Source: Cellulosimicrobium cellulans (GTDB taxonomy: Bacteria > Actinomycetota > Actinomycetes > Actinomycetales > Cellulomonadaceae). Taken from it: a DNA stretch of 64,000 bases. The number at the start of each line of letters is the position of its first letter. Positions within the stretch are counted from its first letter, which is position 1. Under the pieces are notes generated by a model, which saw nothing but the letters and a program-made list of their open reading frames with translations, made no database searches and had not been told where the DNA came from. Below are positions 16,558-26,242 of the stretch, piece by piece. The position numbers and the translations under genes are program-made. Location: positions 1,028,165-1,092,164 of the forward strand of contig NZ_JAMXST010000001.1 in assembly GCF_024124905.1 (NCBI RefSeq), read 5' to 3'.

Positions 16558-17775
16558 ATGACCGCGCCCACCTCGTCGAGGATCCCCGGCACGCCGGGGC
16601 TGCTCCGCACGATCAACGATCGCGCGGCGCTCGAGCTCCTGCTCGACGCCGGGCCGCTCACCCGGTCCCAGATCGGCGACAGCACGGGAGTGTCCCGACC
16701 GACGGCCTCGCAGATCGTCGCACGGCTCGAACAGTCCGGACTCATCGAGCCCACCGGCTCCGTGCAGGGGGCGCGCGGGCCCCAGGCGACACAGTACGCC
16801 GCGCGTACCGACGTCCTCGTCGGGCTCGCGCTCGACGTCGTGCCCGACGGCGTGCGGGCGAGCGTCGTCGACGCGCTCGGCCGGACGCTCGGCGAGACGA
16901 CCGTCGCCGCGGGCCCGGACCGCGCCGCCGCGACCGACGTCCGCACGGCGCGCGACGAGGCCTGCGCGGACGCGGGCATCCCGGTCGCGCGCGTGGCGAC
17001 CGCCGTCGTCGGCGTCCAGGCCGCGGTCGCCCCGCGCACGGGCGACATCGCCCTCGTCGGCGAGCTGCCCGGCTGGCCGCGCGAAGGGCTCCGGGGGCAT
17101 CTCGAGGGCGCCCTCGGCATCGACGTGCGCGTCGAGAACGACGTGAACCTCGCCGCGATCGCCGAGCGCGACGCGGGTCGCGACGAGCAGAGCTTCGCCC
17201 TGCTGTGGCTCGGCGAGGGCATCGGCATGGGGGCGTGGCTCGAGGGCCGCGTCCACCACGGCACCACGGGCGGCGCCGGCGAGATCGGCTACCTCCCCGT
17301 CCCCGCCGCCGGGATCGACGACTCCGTCAACGTGCAGGACCTCGTCGGGGGCCTGCGGCTCGTCGAGCTCTGCGCCCGGGCGGGCGTCCCCGGGGTCACG
17401 GAGTCCACCCCCTACGCCGCGGCCGTCGCCGCGATCCGCGAGCACGGCGACACGGCCGCCGTCCGCGCGCTCGTGCAGGATCTCGCCCGTCGTGTCGCGA
17501 TCGTGCTCCAGCCCGTCGTGGCGATCCTCGAGCCCGACGCCGTCGTGCTCGGCGGCCCGACGGGGGTCGCGTGCGGCGCGGGGCTCGCCGAGGCCACCGC
17601 CACCGCTCTCCGCGGCACCGACCAGCGGACGGGAGCGGTCGTCGCGACCGCCGTGCCCGAGCTCGCGGTCCTGCGCGGGGCGCGCTCCGTCGTCGCGCAG
17701 GACGTGCGCACGCTCCTGCTCGCCGCAGCGGGCCGACCGGACCACCCGGTCGGCCCGTCATCGATCCCGGGGTAG
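16558..17775 (+). CDS. ROK family transcriptional regulator
   Basis: This is a 405-residue regulator with an N-terminal MarR-like winged helix. LTRSQIGDSTGVSRPTASQI at about residues 36-55 is the recognition unit. A ROK sugar kinase-like domain follows, with the END motif VENDVNLAAIAERD and the glycine-rich LGEGIGMG. It probably senses a sugar or sugar phosphate and controls catabolic genes. The cysteine-rich zinc motif (CxCGxxGC) that normally follows the H-x(2)-GxxGE segment is absent: the segment reads GAGEIGYLPVPAAGIDD. That suggests a zinc-free ligand domain. No sugar operon is adjacent, so its target is unknown apart from the operator in its own promoter. Confidence 0.9.
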   Translation: MTAPTSSRIPGTPGLLRTINDRAALELLLDAGPLTRSQIGDSTGVSRPTASQIVARLEQSGLIEPTGSVQGARGPQATQYAARTDVLVGLALDVVPDGVRASVVDALGRTLGETTVAAGPDRAAATDVRTARDEACADAGIPVARVATAVVGVQAAVAPRTGDIALVGELPGWPREGLRGHLEGALGIDVRVENDVNLAAIAERDAGRDEQSFALLWLGEGIGMGAWLEGRVHHGTTGGAGEIGYLPVPAAGIDDSVNVQDLVGGLRLVELCARAGVPGVTESTPYAAAVAAIREHGDTAAVRALVQDLARRVAIVLQPVVAILEPDAVVLGGPTGVACGAGLAEATATALRGTDQRTGAVVATAVPELAVLRGARSVVAQDVRTLLLAAAGRPDHPVGPSSIPG

Positions 17776-17794
17776 TCCTCTTCACCTGCCCCGC

Positions 17795-17835
17795 GAGCGG
17801 TGGCCGGCCGACCGTGGCACGGCCGGCCACCGCTC
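17795..17835. terminator. Bidirectional terminator
   Basis: A 16-bp perfect stem, GAGCGGTGGCCGGCCG (17795-17810) with its complement (17820-17835), and a 9-nt loop. It sits between the convergent ROK and ASCH genes. Confidence 0.85.
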
Positions 17836-17843
17836 ATCCCGCC

Positions 17844-18383
17844 TCAGCGCGGGTAGCGCAGCTCGAACCGCTCGCACACGAGCGGCATGTCGGGAGCGAA
17901 CTCTCGCTCCAGCACGCGCCGGAAGTACGTCTCGTGACCGTCGCGCCACGACTCGAGGGAGCCGTCGTCCTCCCCTTCCGCCAGGGCGAAGTCCGCGTCG
18001 ACGTCCTCGAACGCGACGATCTCGACCGACGTCGTCCGGACGAGCGCCCGCGGGTGCCCGGCACCGTCGAGCAGGATCGACAGCTCGCCGACGCGCGGGA
18101 CGGGCTCCCCCGAGTCCTCGTACTCCCACAGCGCGGACGACGTCGCGGTCTTCTCCCCGCTCAGCACCGCCGCGAGCAGGTCGTCGGCCAGCGCGGGGTT
18201 GTCGCCGAACGACCACGCGGGCGGCGGCACCGTCTCGGAGACCGTGGTGCCGGTGACCACGCCCACCCGCGCCATCCCGGCGCTCGGCCGCGCCAGCTCC
18301 CAGAACGCGAGGATCTCCGCCGCCCTCTCGTCCACCACCACGTCGTCCGTCACCGGTTCCCCCTCGTCCGCCTGTCGGGTCAT
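17844..18383 (-). CDS. ASCH domain-containing protein
   Basis: This is a 179-residue protein with an ASCH (PUA-like) fold, found in proteins that bind RNA or act on nucleosides. The typical segment LSGEKTATSSALWEYEDSGE around residues 79-98 and the RVGELSILLDG strand are seen. An Asp/Glu-rich patch (FEDVDADFALAEGEDDG) sits in the expected binding region. No catalytic role is known for this subgroup. It begins 4 nt after the isochorismatase stop codon and is almost certainly in the same operon. The ATG has AGGGG upstream. Confidence 0.83.
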   Translation of the reverse strand: MTRQADEGEPVTDDVVVDERAAEILAFWELARPSAGMARVGVVTGTTVSETVPPPAWSFGDNPALADDLLAAVLSGEKTATSSALWEYEDSGEPVPRVGELSILLDGAGHPRALVRTTSVEIVAFEDVDADFALAEGEDDGSLESWRDGHETYFRRVLEREFAPDMPLVCERFELRYPR

Positions 18384-18387
18384 GCCC

Positions 18388-19131
18388 CTATCGTGGCGTA
18401 CCGAGGGTCGATGTGCCCGATCTCTCGCGGTTCGTCCCGCTCGTGTCGCACCGACCGACGGCCCCGGCCACCGCCGCGACGACGGCCGACGAGGGACGCA
18501 GCACGACACCCAGTCCCACGACCTGGGCGAGGCCCTCCTCGGTCGTGCCGGAGACGGCGTCGGGCACGACGACGGCCCGCAGATCCCGCTCGCTCGCGTC
18601 GGTGAGCGTCGCGCGCGGACAGTTCGGGAAGTTGCAGCCCGCCACGACGACGGTGTCGACGCCGCGCTCACGCAGGAGATCCTCGAGCGGGGTGCGGTGG
18701 AACGCGCTCCACCGAGGCTTCCACACGACGATCTCGCCAGGTCCGAGGTCCTGTGGACGCCCGGCGAGCAGCACGTCGGGATCGAGCGGGGGCGCGCCCG
18801 CCGGCACGAGCTCGGGAAGGATCGCGGAACCCGGCGTGCCCGGACGCACCACGGCGGCGCCGTCGCCGATCGCCCGGCGCCGCACCAGGTCCACGTCGTC
18901 CCCGTCGTACAGGCGCACGACGTGGACGACAGGCAGGCCCGCTCGCCGGTACGCCTCGACGAGCGAGGTGAGCGCGGGCACGACCGCCCGCGTTCCCGCG
19001 ACGGGCGTGCTCCCGCCCTCGGCGAAGTCGACTTGCGTGTCGATCACCAGCAGCGCCGACGTCTCCCAGTGCGGAGCCAGGAACGGATCCAGCAGCTCGT
19101 CGTGCGCGGCCGGCGGTGTCGTCGTCGTCAC
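18388..19131 (-). CDS. Isochorismatase-family cysteine hydrolase
   Basis: This 247-residue cytosolic hydrolase belongs to the isochorismatase/nicotinamidase superfamily. The catalytic Asp lies in LLVIDTQVDFAEGGS, the Lys in VVWKPRWSAFH, and the nucleophile Cys in VVVAGCNFPNCPR. This triad is typical of N-carbamoyl or isochorismate hydrolases. The subgroup with GCNFPNCP is found in many actinobacteria, with substrates not firmly known. The GTG start has AAGGAGG upstream. The gene sits between ilvC and the ASCH gene. In many relatives a serA gene follows ilvC, but none is present here. Confidence 0.88.
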   Translation of the reverse strand: MTTTTPPAAHDELLDPFLAPHWETSALLVIDTQVDFAEGGSTPVAGTRAVVPALTSLVEAYRRAGLPVVHVVRLYDGDDVDLVRRRAIGDGAAVVRPGTPGSAILPELVPAGAPPLDPDVLLAGRPQDLGPGEIVVWKPRWSAFHRTPLEDLLRERGVDTVVVAGCNFPNCPRATLTDASERDLRAVVVPDAVSGTTEEGLAQVVGLGVVLRPSSAVVAAVAGAVGRCDTSGTNRERSGTSTLGTPR

Positions 19132-19228
19132 AGTGCCTCCTTGGTCGGCACGGTCGCGTGCCTGGTTGCCGCGGCGATGGGGCGGGACGATCCGGGTCGC
19201 GCCGCGCGAGCGCGGGGCGGCCCAAGAG

Positions 19229-19274
19229 CCCGAGGCGGAGCCGACGTCGCGCACGACGCCGGCTCCGCCTCGGG
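19229..19274 (-). terminator. Terminator after ilvC
   Basis: A 15-bp perfect stem, CCCGAGGCGGAGCCG and its complement, with a 16-nt loop, 18 nt past the ilvC stop. It separates the ilvBNC operon from the isochorismatase gene. Confidence 0.8.
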
Positions 19275-19292
19275 CAGGCAGGACGGCCTGCG

Positions 19293-20435
<1,143 letters not shown>

Positions 20436-20960
20436 TCAGGCGGAGCGGACCACGCGTTCCAGCGCGCGGTCGGTGATCGAGCGGGAGCCGCGGCCGACGG
20501 CGACGGTCCCCGACTTCACGATCTCGCGCACGCCGTAGGGCTCGAGCGCGCCGAGCAGGGCGTTCAGCTTCTCGCCGGTGCCCGTCGCCTCGATGGTCAC
20601 GGCGTCGGGCACGACGTCGACGACCTTCGCTCGGAACAGGTTGACGACCTCGAGCACGCCGGTGCGGTTCGCGCCGTCGGCGCGGACCTTGACGAGCAGG
20701 AGCTCGCGCTGCACGGACGCGGCCGCGTCGAGCTCGACGATCTTGATGACGTTGACCAGCTTGTTGAGCTGCTTCGTCACCTGCTCGAGCGGGCGCTCCT
20801 CGACGTCGACGACGACGGTGATGCGCGAGATCTCCTCGTGCTCGGTCGGGCCGACCGCGAGCGAGTGGATGTTGAAGGCGCGACGGGCGAACAGGCCCGC
20901 GACGCGCGTGAGCACGCCGGGCTTGTTCTCGACGAGCACGGAGAGGGTGTGGCGGGACAT
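20436..20960 (-). CDS. ilvN: Acetolactate synthase regulatory subunit
   Basis: This 174-residue subunit activates the IlvB catalytic subunit and gives it valine feedback inhibition. The N-terminal ACT domain starts HTLSVLVENKPGVLTRVAGL and includes the FARRAFNIHSLAVGPTE segment with the valine-sensing residues. A second ACT-like C-terminal domain ends in ALERVVRSA. The ATG lies 6 nt from the ilvB stop codon, consistent with translational coupling in the operon. Confidence 0.95.
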   Translation of the reverse strand: MSRHTLSVLVENKPGVLTRVAGLFARRAFNIHSLAVGPTEHEEISRITVVVDVEERPLEQVTKQLNKLVNVIKIVELDAAASVQRELLLVKVRADGANRTGVLEVVNLFRAKVVDVVPDAVTIEATGTGEKLNALLGALEPYGVREIVKSGTVAVGRGSRSITDRALERVVRSA

Positions 20961-20966
20961 GGCGGG

Positions 20967-22880
20967 TCAGTCCTCTCGGTCCCACGCGGGCGAGATGCCC
21001 CGCGCGTACTGGATGTCGTCGTTGCTCACGCCGGCGGCGACCATCGGCCACACCATCGCGTCGCGCGAGACGTTGAAGTCGACGACCACGGGGCGGTCGT
21101 CGATCTCCATCGCGCGCTTGATCGCGGCGTCGACCTCGCCCATCGACTCGACGCGGATGCCCTCGCACCCGTACGCGTCGGCGAGCTTGACGAAGTCGGG
21201 GACGCGCGCCGTGCCGTGCCCGGTGTGCAGGTCGGTGTTGGAGTAGCGCTTGTCGTAGAACAGCGTCTGCCACTGGCGCACCATGCCGAGCGAGGAGTTG
21301 TTGATCAGCGCGACCTTGATCGGGATCTCGTTGATCGTGCAGGTGGCGAGCTCCTGGTTGGTCATCTGGAAGCAGCCGTCGCCGTCGATCGCCCACACCG
21401 TGGCGTCCGGACGGCCGACCTTCGCGCCCATCGCCGCGGGGATCGAGAAGCCCATGGTGCCGAGTCCGCCGGAGTTGATCCAGGTGCGCGGGTGCTCGTA
21501 CCGGATGAACTGCGCGGCCCACATCTGGTGCTGGCCGACGCCCGCGACGTAGACCGACTCGGGACCGGAGATCTCGCCGAGGCGCGAGATGACGTGCTGC
21601 GGGGCGAGATGACCGTCGTCGGGCTCGGTGTACCCGAGCGGGTAGGTCTCGCGCCAGTCGTCGATCTGGCGCCACCAGGCCTCGACGTCCGGCTTCCCCT
21701 TGGCCTCGTGCTCGCGCTCGAGCTCGGGGAGCAGGTCGGCGATGACCTCCTTGAGGTCGCCGACGATCGGGACGTCCACGTCGCGGTTCTTGCCGATCTC
21801 CGCGGGGTCGATGTCCGCGTGCACGACCTGCGCGTGCGGCGCGAAGCTCGAGAGCTTGCCCGTGACGCGGTCGTCGAAGCGCGCGCCGAGGGACACGACG
21901 AGGTCGGCCTTCTGCAGCGCCGCCACGGCGGGGACGGTGCCGTGCATACCGGGCATCCCGAGGTTCTGGGGGTGCGTGTCGGGCACGGCGCCGCGCGCCA
22001 TGAGCGTCGTGACGACCGGCGCGCCCGACAGGTCGACGAGGCGGCGCAGCTCGGCCGACGCGTTCGCGCGGACCACGCCGCCGCCCACGTAGAGCACCGG
22101 GCGCCGGGCCGACGCGAGCAGGCGCGCGGCCTCCTTGATCTGCTTGCTGTGCGGCTTCGTCACCGGGTGGTAGCCCGGGAGCTGCACGTCCTGGGGCCAC
22201 GAGAACGTCGTGCGCGACTGCATCGCCGACTTCGCGATGTCCACGAGCACCGGGCCGGGACGGCCCGTCGAGGCGATGTGGAACGCCTCGGCGATGGTGC
22301 GCGGGATGTCGTCGGGGTCGGTGACGAGGAAGTTGTGCTTGGTGATCGGCAGCGTGATGCCGACGATGTCCGCCTCCTGGAAGGCGTCCGTGCCGATCGC
22401 CCCCGCGGCGACCTGGCCGGTGATCGCGACGAGCGGGATCGAGTCCATGTTCGCGTCGGCGATGGGGGTGACGAGGTTGGTCGCGCCCGGGCCCGAGGTC
22501 GCCATCGTGACGCCGACCTTCCCGGTCGCGTGGGCGTAGCCCTGCGCGGCGTGGCCGCCGCCCTGCTCGTGGCGGACGAGGATGTGGCGCAGCCGCTGGG
22601 AGTCCATGAGCGGGTCGTACGTCGGGAGGATCGCGCCACCCGGGATGCCGAAGACGACCTCGGCGCCGACCTCCTCGAGGGAGCGGACGATCGACTGCGC
22701 GCCGGTCATCTCCTCACCGGTCGAGGTGCCCTGCGTGCTGCCGGCCGGGCGAGCCGTGGCAGCGCGCCGGACGTCGCCGCGCGGGGCGACCGACGCGGGT
22801 GTCGGGGCGGGCTTCGGCGCCGGCGCCGCGGGCGTCGGGGCCCCCGGTCGCGGAGGTGCCGGGGTGGGACCCTGGGCCAT
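20967..22880 (-). CDS. ilvB: Acetolactate synthase large (catalytic) subunit
   Basis: This 637-residue thiamine diphosphate enzyme makes acetolactate or acetohydroxybutyrate from pyruvate or pyruvate and 2-oxobutyrate. It carries the cofactor-activating Glu in [16 protein letters not shown] and FAD-binding sites typical of ALS. The ThDP/Mg motif [14 protein letters not shown] is in the C-terminal domain. The first 50 residues are unusual, a Pro/Ala-rich stretch ([14 protein letters not shown]); the enzyme core starts near residue 58. The ATG at 22880 has AGGAG upstream. It is first in ilvBNC, preceded by a leader peptide and terminator. Confidence 0.95.
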   Translation of the reverse strand: MAQGPTPAPPRPGAPTPAAPAPKPAPTPASVAPRGDVRRAATARPAGSTQGTSTGEEMTGAQSIVRSLEEVGAEVVFGIPGGAILPTYDPLMDSQRLRHILVRHEQGGGHAAQGYAHATGKVGVTMATSGPGATNLVTPIADANMDSIPLVAITGQVAAGAIGTDAFQEADIVGITLPITKHNFLVTDPDDIPRTIAEAFHIASTGRPGPVLVDIAKSAMQSRTTFSWPQDVQLPGYHPVTKPHSKQIKEAARLLASARRPVLYVGGGVVRANASAELRRLVDLSGAPVVTTLMARGAVPDTHPQNLGMPGMHGTVPAVAALQKADLVVSLGARFDDRVTGKLSSFAPHAQVVHADIDPAEIGKNRDVDVPIVGDLKEVIADLLPELEREHEAKGKPDVEAWWRQIDDWRETYPLGYTEPDDGHLAPQHVISRLGEISGPESVYVAGVGQHQMWAAQFIRYEHPRTWINSGGLGTMGFSIPAAMGAKVGRPDATVWAIDGDGCFQMTNQELATCTINEIPIKVALINNSSLGMVRQWQTLFYDKRYSNTDLHTGHGTARVPDFVKLADAYGCEGIRVESMGEVDAAIKRAMEIDDRPVVVDFNVSRDAMVWPMVAAGVSNDDIQYARGISPAWDRED

Positions 22881-23083
22881 GGTGTCTCCTGCGTGTCGTG
22901 GCCTCGGCCCGGCGGGCGCCCCGTGGGGCGCTCCGCCGGGAACCGGAGCCGACCGTGGTGGTGCGGTCGTGCTGGTCGCGGTGTGCGGGTGCCGGTCCTC
23001 GCGGGTCTCGCGGGTGCGGCGCTCGCGGTGGCCTGGTGAGCCTGCCGCGGTCTGTCTGCCGTGCTGATGGCGTTGTGGTGGCA

Positions 23084-23127
23084 ACAAAAAACCCCTCGGA
23101 CCCGGGATGCCGGGCTGGACGAGGGGT
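23084..23127 (-). terminator. Attenuator terminator before ilvB
   Basis: On the minus strand, an 8-bp outer stem, ACCCCTCG/CGAGGGGT (23127-23120 and 23098-23091), encloses a further CCCGG/CCGGG stem. It is followed by a T-run at 23090-23084. It lies between the leader peptide and ilvB, about 200 nt before the ilvB start. Confidence 0.9.
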
Positions 23128-23158
23128 GAGCGCGCTGACGAAGCCTGGTTGCGTGGCC

Positions 23159-23224
23159 TCAGCCGGCGCGCTCAGGAAGTACTACAAGGAGGATCGTCTG
23201 CACGTCATGGGACTGTACGCCCAT
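23159..23224 (-). CDS. Branched-chain amino acid leader peptide of ilvBNC
   Basis: This is a 21-codon open frame starting [10 protein letters not shown], followed by ILLVVL and PERAG, then TGA. Six successive Ile/Leu/Val codons make it a clear attenuation peptide, similar in plan to the ilvB leaders of corynebacteria. It ends 32 nt before the terminator. It begins only 33 nt after the stop of the GH13 gene on the same strand, so the ilv promoter must overlap the GH13 3' end or be that of the GH13 gene. No good ribosome site is visible. Confidence 0.88.
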   Translation of the reverse strand: MGVQSHDVQTILLVVLPERAG

Positions 23225-23257
23225 GTCTCGGCGATGTCACGTGTCGAGGCGCCCGTC

Positions 23258-25126
23258 TCACGCACTGGGACGTGCGGCATCCTCGCCCGCCCGGCGGAGC
23301 ACCCGTCCCTCCCACGGCCGCAGGTGCCCGACGGCGCCCGGCCGGCCCTCGGCGTCGGGCCCGCCCGGGTGCGTGGCCACCAGGGTCGACGCGTCCTCCC
23401 AGCCGGCGAGGACGTCGTCCGGCACGTCCTGGGGCTGCCCGCCCACGTTCACGAGGACGAGCAGCTCGTCGCGCACGGCCGTCCCGTCCGCCCGTGTCGT
23501 GTCGAGGCCGCGCGTGAACGCGTAGACCGCCTCGTGGTCCGGCAGGAGCATGTGGAAGTCCCCGAGCGCGACGACCGGCTCGTCGCGGCGCAGGGCGACG
23601 AGCCGCCGGTAGAAGTGCAGGACCGAGTCCTCGTCGGCCCACGCCGCCTCCGCGTTGATCGCGGTGTGGTTGGGGTTGACCTCGAGCCACGGCGTCCCGG
23701 TCGTGAACCCGGCGTTCGCGCTCGCGTCCCACTGCACGGGCGTGCGGGCATGGTCGCGGCTCGCGTGCGCGAGCACGGCGAGCATCTCGCCGTCGGTGCG
23801 CAGCCGCGGTCCGCCTGTCCGGCCGGTGAGCTCGCGGAAGTACCCGAGCGACTCGACGTCCTGGTACTGCTCGACGCGCGTGAACGGCGCGTTCGTCATG
23901 CCGAGCTCCTCGCCCTGGTAGACGTACGGCGTGCCGCGGTGCAGGTGCAGCAGGAGCGCGAGCGCCTTGGCCGACGCGACGCGGTGCGCGGGTGAGTCGT
24001 CGCCGAAGCGCGAGACGACGCGCGGCTGGTCGTGGTTGTCCCAGTAGAGGGCGTTCCAGCCGCGGTCGGCGAGGCCGGCCTGCCACCGGCCGAGCGTCGC
24101 CTTGAGGTCGGCGAGCTCCCACCGGACCGGGTCGTAGCGCGTCGCCCCGTGGTCGATGCCCATGTGCTCGAACTGGAACACCATGTCGACCTCGCGACGG
24201 TCGGGGTCGGTGTACCGGACGCCGTGCTCGACGGTCACCCCCGGCGTCTCCCCCACCGTGAGGATCTCGCGGCCCTGCGCGAGGTACGGGGCGAACACCT
24301 CGCGGTGCATCTCGGCGAGGAACTCGTGCACGCGCGGCCCGTCCGTGTAGTGCGGGCTCCCGTCGCCGTACGTCCCCCAGTGCACCTCGCCGTCGGGCAG
24401 CGAGCCGTCCGGGGCGACGTCCTTGGAGATCAGGTTGATGACGTCCATGCGGAACCCGTCGACGCCCCGGTCGAGCCACCTCCGCATCATCGCGTAGACC
24501 GCGTGGCGGACCTCCGGGTTCTCCCAGTTGAGGTCCGGCTGCTTGGTGTCGAACAGGTGCAGGTAGTACTCCCCCGAGGCCTCGTCGAACCGCCACGCGC
24601 TGCCCCCGAAGAAGGAGCGCCAGTTGGTCGGCTCCGCGCCCGGCGCCCCGGGCTCCATGCCGGTGCGCGCGGGACGCCACCAGTACCAGTCGCGCCGCGG
24701 GCTCTCGGCGGACGACCGCGACTGGACGAACCACGGGTGCTCGTCGCTGGTGTGGTTGACGACGAGGTCCATGACGAGCTTCATCCCGCGCGCGTGCAGA
24801 CCCTCGATGAGGGCGTCGAGGTCCGCGAGCGACCCGAACAGCGGGTCGACGTCCTCGTAGTCGCTGATGTCGTACCCGTTGTCCGCCTGCGGCGACCGGT
24901 ACACCGGGGACAGCCACACGACGTCCACGCCCAGCCGCTCCAGGTGATCGAGGCGCCGGGTGATCCCGCGGAGGTCCCCGACGCCGTCGCCGTCGGTGTC
25001 CTGGAACGAGCGCGGGTACACCTGGTACACGACCGAGCGCGTCCACCACGGCGCGTCGGCGGGCGTCTCGGCGCCGGGCCACCCGCCGCGGGGCCGGGCG
25101 TCCGGGGTGGGTGCGGACGAGGTCAT
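23258..25126 (-). CDS. GH13 alpha-glucosidase / oligo-1,6-glucosidase
   Basis: This 622-residue TIM-barrel hydrolase releases glucose from short alpha-glucosides such as maltose or isomaltose. The order of motifs is YQVYPRSFQDTDGDGVGDL, DLVVNHTSDEHPWF, QPDLNWENP, GVDGFRMDVINLI (nucleophile Asp near 228), LTVGETPGV (acid/base Glu near 293) and YWDNHDQPR (Asp near 366). The GFRMDVINL segment and QPDLNWENP are typical of the GH13 subfamily 31/30 group. No signal peptide is present, so the enzyme is cytosolic. It lies upstream of the ilv leader. No sugar transporter gene is adjacent. Confidence 0.92.
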   Translation of the reverse strand: MTSSAPTPDARPRGGWPGAETPADAPWWTRSVVYQVYPRSFQDTDGDGVGDLRGITRRLDHLERLGVDVVWLSPVYRSPQADNGYDISDYEDVDPLFGSLADLDALIEGLHARGMKLVMDLVVNHTSDEHPWFVQSRSSAESPRRDWYWWRPARTGMEPGAPGAEPTNWRSFFGGSAWRFDEASGEYYLHLFDTKQPDLNWENPEVRHAVYAMMRRWLDRGVDGFRMDVINLISKDVAPDGSLPDGEVHWGTYGDGSPHYTDGPRVHEFLAEMHREVFAPYLAQGREILTVGETPGVTVEHGVRYTDPDRREVDMVFQFEHMGIDHGATRYDPVRWELADLKATLGRWQAGLADRGWNALYWDNHDQPRVVSRFGDDSPAHRVASAKALALLLHLHRGTPYVYQGEELGMTNAPFTRVEQYQDVESLGYFRELTGRTGGPRLRTDGEMLAVLAHASRDHARTPVQWDASANAGFTTGTPWLEVNPNHTAINAEAAWADEDSVLHFYRRLVALRRDEPVVALGDFHMLLPDHEAVYAFTRGLDTTRADGTAVRDELLVLVNVGGQPQDVPDDVLAGWEDASTLVATHPGGPDAEGRPGAVGHLRPWEGRVLRRAGEDAARPSA

Positions 25127-25145
25127 CGCACGGCTTCCTCTCGGG

Positions 25146-26195
25146 TCACGGGGTCGTGGTCCCAGCCTGCCCGACGCCGCGCGCCGCGGCGACGCGACGG
25201 CCGGGGTCCGTGAGGACGTCGACGTCGTCGACCCACTGCTCGACCGTCCCGACGCCCGGTGGCAGCGCCCGCACGGCCGGGTCCTGGATCGCGGCCGTCA
25301 CCGCGTCGGCCACCGGCCCGAGCCCCCGGTACGGCCGGTCGAAGAACGGGACGACGACGTCGGCCACCGTCGGGAGACCCGCCTCGCCCTGGAGGTCGTG
25401 CAGGGACGCCAACCCCCGGCACAGCGCCGCCTCGCGCGGGCGCCAGTCGTCGGCCACGAGCGCCGCCGCGAGGTCGGGCCCGGCGGCGGCGGCGGCGCGC
25501 GGGAGGGCGGCGAACGCCGTCCCGAACCACTTCGCGTACGGGGGCCAGCACCGCTCGAGCAGGAAGCCGAGGTGCATCGCGACGCGTACGAGCCGGGCCG
25601 CGACGACGCGCGACCCGAGGTCGTCGCCGCGCTCCGCCGTCCGGCCGACGAACGGCAGCTCCTGCCCGATCCGCGCCCAGTCGACGGCGACCGCGTACCG
25701 CCACAGGTCGTCCGGGTACCAGGCGAGGCGGTCGCGCGCCGCGGTGACCCGACCGTCGGTGTCCGCGAAGACGGGACCCGCGGTGACCTCGAGCACCGCC
25801 TGACCGGTGAGCGCGAGCCAGTCGTCCAGGGTGAGCGGGCGCGTCGCGTCGAGTCCCAGGCGGGACGTGGTGAAGCCCGACGGCGACGCGACCTCGACCT
25901 GGTGCGGGCCCTCCGGGCTCCACGTGGTCGGGAACCGGGTCGGGTGCCCGGCGAACGTGCCAGGCAGCGCCGCGTCGAGCAGCGCGTCGACCTCGTCGAC
26001 CATCGGCTCGTCGACCAGCAGCGTCAGGCGCAGGCCCCAGTCGTGGTCGCGCGACGTCGCGTCGTCGAGCCCGAGGACGTCGGACCCGCTCCCGAGGCGT
26101 CCGGCCGCGTGCGGCAGCCCGGGCCAGCGTCCCAGCACGAGCGGCCCGACGACCTCGTCGTAGTAGCGCCGCGCGAGGTCGGCCCCGGTCTCCAC
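25146..26195 (-). CDS. DUF4037 domain-containing protein (nucleotidyltransferase-like)
   Basis: This 349-residue protein carries the opening GRLGSGSDVLGLDDATSRDHDW, shown here as GSGSDVLGLDD and SRDHDWG. The GSxSD...DHDWG pattern is the nucleotidyltransferase-fold signature seen in DUF4037 proteins. A helical C-terminal half follows. The pattern suggests an antibiotic or metabolite nucleotidyltransferase-like enzyme, but substrates are not known. It is 19 nt upstream of the GH13 gene on the same strand and may be co-transcribed with it. Confidence in the fold is good, in function low. Confidence 0.78.
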   Translation of the reverse strand: METGADLARRYYDEVVGPLVLGRWPGLPHAAGRLGSGSDVLGLDDATSRDHDWGLRLTLLVDEPMVDEVDALLDAALPGTFAGHPTRFPTTWSPEGPHQVEVASPSGFTTSRLGLDATRPLTLDDWLALTGQAVLEVTAGPVFADTDGRVTAARDRLAWYPDDLWRYAVAVDWARIGQELPFVGRTAERGDDLGSRVVAARLVRVAMHLGFLLERCWPPYAKWFGTAFAALPRAAAAAGPDLAAALVADDWRPREAALCRGLASLHDLQGEAGLPTVADVVVPFFDRPYRGLGPVADAVTAAIQDPAVRALPPGVGTVEQWVDDVDVLTDPGRRVAAARGVGQAGTTTP

Positions 26196-26242
26196 GCGGG
26201 CAACCTAGCGGGTCGGCGTCACGACACCCAGGGCTTTCGCCG

